Part shown: piece by piece, positions 43,301 to 44,692 of the stretch
Position numbering within the stretch: position 1 is the first letter of the stretch
Layout of the letters: each line of letters opens with the position of its first letter
Source: a virus
Length of the DNA stretch: 44,692 nucleotides
IMG/VR virus record: IMGVR_UViG_3300025085_000050
Location: 1 to 44,692 of that record
Reading direction: 5' to 3' (one strand)
Made by a program: the position numbers and the translations under genes
Notes under the pieces: model-generated
What the model saw: only the letters and a program-made list of their open reading frames with translations
Database searches by the model: none
What the model was told of the DNA's origin: nothing

Positions 43301-44692
43301 CTAGAATCTACCCAAGCAACTCTAAAATTATAATCGTTGTCAGGACTTTTGATAGGGAAAAGGCTGGCATCATCTAATTTGATAGAAGTCGCAGGACTTC
43401 CAACAACCAAAACCGCCTTTGCTCTAGGTCGCTTACTGATAATCTTTGGTAAATGGGGATTGGTAGAGGGGCCAGCCCTTAACTCGATAGCACTGACATA
43501 TTGCTTCATCCCGTAGTCAGCGTTACCACCTTGTGTTGTAACATTAGAACGGTCATAGTAAAACGACCTTCTTCTTTCGTAACCAGCACTAATCAAACTT
43601 GGATTGTCAGCAATACTGTTGTAATTCATATCCTGATAACCCGGAGCAGGAGTAATGTGTGCTCCAACTCTGATGTCTCGCAAGAAGTTTGCACTGAATG
43701 CGTGGTCGTCTCCCGAATCGACTACAGTAAGATAGTGGTCGGAGGTGTTTCTAGCGCTGTAAGTAAACCATTCTCCGTTAGGCAAAAATGCTCTTCGGTA
43801 TCTAGCCTGCCCACCTAGATTAGCAACTTCTGTAGGAGGCGCTGTTGGTATAGGAAAGATATTAGCATCTTCGACATAGACACGATAATTACTTGAGTCG
43901 TAAGGTCTGGTTACCTTGGTACCACTACGGTGCGTACCTCTTTGGATAGTGTAAGAAAACGGACCAAAAATCTCAGGGTCTTGAGGAGAAATAGCATCTG
44001 CTCTTCTACCGACTGGATTAGGGTTCCAAGAATGCGCTGTATGAGTAGCGTCTATGTGCAACTTCATACTGTTATCAGGGCCGGGGAAAATACCCTTGTC
44101 TGGATTGTCAAAGAAGAACTCCTCAAATAGAGGTATTTCAACAAGCGCACGAGTGCTTGCGTACTGACTACCTAACTGGTAATCGTGCTGAACCGTGTCT
44201 AGGCTCTGGAACAACCTGTCGTTGATTGTTGTCCCGTCATTACACATTGACTCTTCGCTAAACTTATCATCGACATGCAGTACGCTAGTCTCATCTATTC
44301 CAGTAGCAGTAACCCAAGCGTTGAATGAATCCGCTTCTGAGCCATCCGCTAGTACAAATGTACCTGAACCTACAAGTCCAGTACTGTTACTGAATGAAAA
44401 TAAAGTACCTGTCTTACTGGTATATTCAGCACTGGCAAACTGCTTTTGTTCTCCTTGGTTACCTGATAATTCAAGATAAACTCTTCCTGTAGCAGGGAAA
44501 CAATAAGTTCCCCAAGACTGTAAATCGTCAGCATTGTTGTTCAAAGGTAGCACTGATATCTGTCTATTTGTACCTATACTGATAGTAGCATTGACTTTGG
44601 CTTGACAGTCTCTACGAGTGTTCCAAGCCAATCTGCTGAGTGGGGCTGGGTCCCAAGTCTCCTTTGTGTTGACTGCTCCTTGACCTCCACCG
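31366..44692 (-). CDS. Giant virion/adhesin-like protein, N-terminus outside window
   Basis: An uninterrupted frame of 13.3 kb on the - strand, open to the right edge. A TTG at 44631 would start a 4,421-residue protein, but 20 more codons are open upstream with no stop, so the protein is longer than 4,430 residues. It is rich in Asn, Asp, Gly, Ser, Thr, His and Pro with scattered Cys, has no long hydrophobic segment in the visible part, and has a beta-rich profile. A lectin-like domain lies near the C-terminus (DNA 31945-32640). Short FP[IV]-type units recur at about 43850, 43360, 37070 and 34810. This suggests a multi-domain tail fibre or host-binding protein. It is the first visible gene of the structural operon and is followed by the ADP-ribosyltransferase. 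Confidence 0.85.
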   Translation of the reverse strand, partial: GGGQGAVNTKETWDPAPLSRLAWNTRRDCQAKVNATISIGTNRQISVLPLNNNADDLQSWGTYCFPATGRVYLELSGNQGEQKQFASAEYTSKTGTLFSFSNSTGLVGSGTFVLADGSEADSFNAWVTATGIDETSVLHVDDKFSEESMCNDGTTINDRLFQSLDTVQHDYQLGSQYASTRALVEIPLFEEFFFDNPDKGIFPGPDNSMKLHIDATHTAHSWNPNPVGRRADAISPQDPEIFGPFSYTIQRGTHRSGTKVTRPYDSSNYRVYVEDANIFPIPTAPPTEVANLGGQARYRRAFLPNGEWFTYSARNTSDHYLTVVDSGDDHAFSANFLRDIRVGAHITPAPGYQDMNYNSIADNPSLISAGYERRRSFYYDRSNVTTQGGNADYGMKQYVSAIELRAGPSTNPHLPKIISKRPRAKAVLVVGSPATSIKLDDASLFPIKSPDNDYNFRVAWVDSSGNVKRGFYNNRSGNTLTITSPDTGFTPSAGDEIYVEDLYATSASTWPKVKETFLNRTWAHPYCPGGIRQGDTIWMNMHYTNPHAVEGLFCKSRGTLNEAEVWKGFNGGVGEVDANPRDSIPLENFLIGNSCIETAQNLVQHINKTIELNYLEVVGTSITAPVVAYLDPYQCTDNFVRILLYDVGHDREFIAFQDLHMQVQSSPAAARISEEDANKTGVVKNTVTDSGTQLDVAAGFPSQNKRMNTTTKSDFIEASYAHASDWNESYSGAISEHNVGGLTNIDKDSYSSRTNPAVASANEALIQHQVIDDTSRESSTFFDTPDGTRVIPAFLAMKGIRNSVLDLTSHTEARLQYLDQWTDMDFVRRLTLDLGEVALKDGVTNIESAAREVVRLINQAGARNGKTHARRPNDQFLGDSSKFDLSSPGPKSNAYSTNIDPAATHLHADFAATASTHDPAPFWDPSKAFSSHDRGTHMGYVRAHLGRVVLDSEDNPGFSIVIHSTIPGAAGRNFCTWLDSSKAQSPYRPQFLIGHGGRFRNYWCQPDEMTGENMHPAPMPINRFGRPFAPITTLKEHLPPENPSDPFLNNLNFGPDRTDSAGALVSANTEVVSGRNSNTLLNESFETKSPASTLVDGLRIGTRAKARINFGGLTQAGVPGWAPDVSKWGFDNDGTQNHFLSKYGNPSNVSDAMTVTTDGSNDGYIPKADMKKENIGNNPLYGFRFVDHRGDNHTIRMVYRQFGQSFANDNTYLPSTLDEEVIIHFDDRDVGQGGFTIGRHMVGTGEVCGEKTGGSTLSKLKGNLWNNYPAPIVGVKVATTYSSGTMTVVLDAPYDTSAPAVMQTHPDILGYLGFPESGMFQLSTQSGIQGLNFYYTSRTHNDYSGTHKFFGVIGGSSSHTNGDWFMSPRLNFSSLLTDEVIAAAVEYAINMPDSGLEGLDVTSFDCTNMFAPDGQTLGEWGVSPTAIRIHTRADRKVALSKLFEATRSKDWGLLEGASTDAVVSSKHTGGLSAGEIDAGTRLDIGYIPSTVLHITTKYRGSNANTATPILVDSQNNMVDITTWQRNLRGENFTDVAGDHIIPRVDAPCLEIHNVTSTEVHVASNESWALFGKLACDDTNSWGQPFLIWYSTTDWAEVRSKPGTSSVTHVNIIAKSANFSPNNHDVIFKSYSSDGYSKEIDGVRRAGSKKASPFLYFRGGRDSPDHWVPLYFGGGFSGAVVDINDGTQNDYSEFYTHPYSSGPTGSAGMQNIGEVAGSYALLDTNAMLAMFPGTPYLDQHRGQNNPPFFNQDALLTFDMTKTANSKVTGIDYTDGTNTVNANIPSPIVLRFAHPHARYSPSGDVTDHTTYMVFGPGQAFPHNTAAHEPQGSRIVTLGNGYSAVPIHFNSDATKDTFLPNQLANGDSTEHSGFNRGSAEAHLPMTTFFQKNNETGFNYVMNWQPTKGFPSEDASATKNYNQVNTKAFYYDGSVATTANLPKHYHPFNHVPVAIAGGAANTIGGSNFLQTRKSAAVWHMDGGYHPGGHFLDNCVSKNPLHPIGTRLSTGGDAAQNVSAFRPCGLLAQAYLAFYGENPSNQAVNENIVIVDATRVQNAEELATIISASINTFPGKDPLKAMGGTFMPSMQNAHKQDRYGWVKTTIVSYTAENSGTAASLVVSGSLTTLPEYGWVRVSDGTDAHYAPYVSTSYSAPNLTLTLGKSPDGGSTNLINPHNSNPFSFSGSTTYEVYIWTKAGTHRHNNDAPNASRDHMCQVHFSGFVDAVDRTRPVGAVGWHGERYSYFNSLDLGSNTYAAGLGAWHPFLGFNPYGAAETCLTGSAPVTVTGETATNTFTSDYCVTGLASRHLIVISHESELPLIAKADRNGTNCTGDLLIANKTDSSNGVGTIAWDTTKIHNKDRYVGPATAGPHVEVQIHSSQFVPVVAGDYPAGNALPADNKWHRAFKSGDMVRANACRYPTGDLFWDESLLPSNTLSEYAGTYATECVGITGQDHYLDSAANQGHTGLFGYYNKRSAARNFLPEHVVWKRMDGGSITMPAVNARGLGMIPWVKRKDSSATDYKLVGEKILGNVRFSFETTNAAMFPIIQAQELGHPQLAEQHPLEVRNALLIPNEHLQFDSVQVVDDTGQEHRIEGGSPFGTVIMDFRHISDREIEGLAPALAGAGVNPNLKIRLPNPDEVPGNIVIRSGFDRIQAYQNETIGSGGLQHPAQNITQIRQMFDHEYAGPRLWPTWENNGWEHLSQDSDDISLAQANSRLKFPASNKEGWHDHTDNNPLKSSFEPHDRSLYFHVTRMGATMTHRYDLDELSFTAYDETNNEIDVGSTPKDTTWIDTSEQSGGRYFLRVYDPTTDKGVIASYTGKGTNKFTGVVVSPEFKSFVTGKTGLKVTPSYYVPAGTTRMFAARRLRDHSEYSGASPDMQKINWHAMYNALPTNSTELSGSAAKIPHSAISAPKMTPMPIPRMGHHYVTPSMALMPGHYAHPAYQRLYDLHTACKSSSHSSFDSDLIGTIEASRLGLDSEDVTAKGFTRDPLLWFSAASAAYGPSDIHGGAFTLLTETKLKYEGYGIAASVGTNAGDINAAGGHTLVLEAAATYTMNNHFPDPLEVGSYQIIIQPNVFKQQLQGFHQNHSDAVKAPSEAGAKVTELTGQQVNTVIAIEKNVNTRGAYALILAEAMMADVRGCEVILNEVILDIDPDPGSQFASLPPLALYNPLGVQESTSPSFTRRSLPYRPGMFVSSTPGRTLTIPWWSILHKDGATASGASKFKHLEWYKPDNYYELCRAGYGAVGAQITLAGYPTTFLDIYEPHKRVRSLNPHCLVIYAEVRSSEILVDNADLFPVYPYYGEVLEYTRDGKRYTASYTDVRGTLATGSLGVTAAFDGVTEITTGFWANINTNEEIILKLSRPYDNDVSDALYLDSETSLLTRNLPQLANGSRDTNSLHPADAFLCMWHPNLGRPFTWYSDDSSRAIYTKAGTADTPVDQKPYNHVPEHFETIHYHDFNYVASKGPFALGMKWPAPPHDHDNNSSTVLRHDGTVYTASEMDALTDGSSTLNHQGGTVGSNKYNFFGFWPGGSHGAGAVSRLESYGHSLMGWGSDTFGMDCETYQDSTGVATLSLPNDRNRCFGYRMAVRQLYNRPRWSPYIRGWLEVANSNAMLGYYNGPLIQQDSKTNGWDYVGSVSGQTDEDFNALYVGILERITQVSSLLGQDQLGRQVRYSDGRRMTGPFGCPVRTARNASTVTRFFPNDEEGQNIEELSQAHRHYMVDWWGNTRGEDVRRFPVRGFGLRPSWDPEDAYKDTNVTHRPAANGLFGGDGNDRQSGNANTVNNDGTNMGTVDWFNPASMLRVGDRGDGRGCRWPTVFNESLLMAVSENHDATGLVLSSNTAEPVYGQGLVRPSNETLQAGEIERGISDRVDLDSDDGLLKPSAHVGEAIETINADTRGAEPVSRDDVRLGLDVDTIAELNDGVSREYIVMSTEAHSLHTDREVGQRTNIRGAYNFGSRTLKDLDMTALDWSSAPVTGVVKHSDAHAMWPLGGTYVMDWNKHAGNLDVKGWGRAFPRNGMALWLKADTLELNDGDAVTSWKDSGPHGFEFTQATASAQPSYIASSNLINDMPVIDCDGNDKLTLTFDARLNTNEVTLFVVAWADTDDGNPNGVLETFANSPVTRAGHSLWIRMDSSNRWRWQGGANTTYTGVYSANNSAIAGYPEIVTARTFGGDGVGGTATFDLFLRGISVGSTTGPFWVADEDPMGIGHVGSFELNGKIAEVIQYNRKLTDLEQRQVESYLSQKYAISTASLGQTSNPYQDNDHDPISQNINNSDSNIQFLYRPAFGLDFKHSQMFRSYVALKGSSPQENSNFYRATAGGKYGMFTSDAPGARTGTPSNPPYAPVYTVDPATSTTVPVSQGPNIPGVDVTGYDKSDITSPVARMVMSENTLEHFRADASRRSIDDDEGDYSVQPRHSQTLHPKGSKGDASYNTGDHSGE
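31945..32640 (-). other. Concanavalin A-like (LamG) lectin domain of the giant protein
   Basis: The segment begins GMALWLKADTLELNDGDAV then SWKDSG, continues with the typical T-L-F-V-V-AW strand and a WRWQGG loop, and ends with NGKIAEVIQYNRKLTDLE and RQVESYLSQKYA. These are the beginning and end signatures of LamG-type concanavalin A-like domains in secreted and viral proteins. It lies about 190 residues before the C-terminus. The role is probably binding of host surface glycans. Confidence 0.8.

Noticed and set aside
44629-44631. TTG as the true start of the giant gene
   Set aside because: The frame stays open to the window edge and no ribosome binding site is convincing there, so the real start is probably upstream.

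Overview
The window looks like part of a tailed double-stranded DNA virus of an uncultured marine euryarchaeon, and most resembles the magroviruses of Marine Group II (Poseidoniales). The evidence seen here is a compact archaeal-type replication gene set (family B polymerase, RFC-type clamp loader, divergent sliding clamp, primase with a PriL-like Fe-S end, Sak4/RadA-like ATPase, XPF-type nuclease, group II chaperonin). It sits beside a tail-type structural module containing a giant protein with a lectin-like domain. There are no tRNAs, rRNAs, CRISPR arrays or insertion sequences. No capsid, portal or terminase gene is in the window, so it is a partial genome. The assignment to magrovirus relatives is inferred from gene content and not from a database match.

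Layout. Positions 1-27436 are read on the + strand. A 5'-truncated gene is followed by four tightly packed operons, each preceded by a nearly identical 27-nt promoter at 880, 3474, 7072 and 12450. Operon 1 (923-3473) holds a dozen very small genes joined by ATGA overlaps, two of them zinc-finger proteins. Operon 2 (3516-7064) holds more small genes and a SMARCAL1-like SNF2 helicase with two HARP-like repeats. Operon 3 (7167-12445) has a DUF932 protein, zinc-ribbon proteins, a phage-type conserved protein, a PC4-like protein and a DNA-ligase-like protein that appears to lack its catalytic lysine. Operon 4 (12492-26887, 14.4 kb) is the replication operon. Its order is RFC, putative OB-fold protein, Sak4-like ATPase, sliding clamp, zinc ribbon, PolB, MazG-like, Cas4-like nuclease, primase, zinc finger, XPF/ERCC4 nuclease, P-loop helicase candidate, zinc finger, DEDDy exonuclease, zinc finger, thermosome, a helical protein and a 31-aa zinc finger. 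An AT-rich gene at 26960 with an apparently leaderless promoter ends this half.

At 27437 transcription converges. The - strand carries a structural operon read from the right edge leftwards: a giant protein of more than 4,430 aa (N-terminus beyond the window), a PARP-like ADP-ribosyltransferase, a tail-hub-like protein, a small baseplate-like protein, a fibre-like protein and a zinc-finger protein. The promoter of this operon lies outside the window.

How the genes fit together. Polymerase, clamp, clamp loader, primase, putative helicase and nucleases would let the virus replicate largely with its own machinery. The SNF2 helicase, XPF nuclease, Cas4-like nuclease and Sak4-like ATPase point to recombination-dependent replication or fork repair. 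The structural operon would build the host-recognition end of the virion, and the ADP-ribosyltransferase inside it may be injected with the DNA. Many starts were moved from the longest reading frame to an internal ATG, TTG or GTG because a GGAGGTGA-like ribosome binding site sits 4-8 nt before it.
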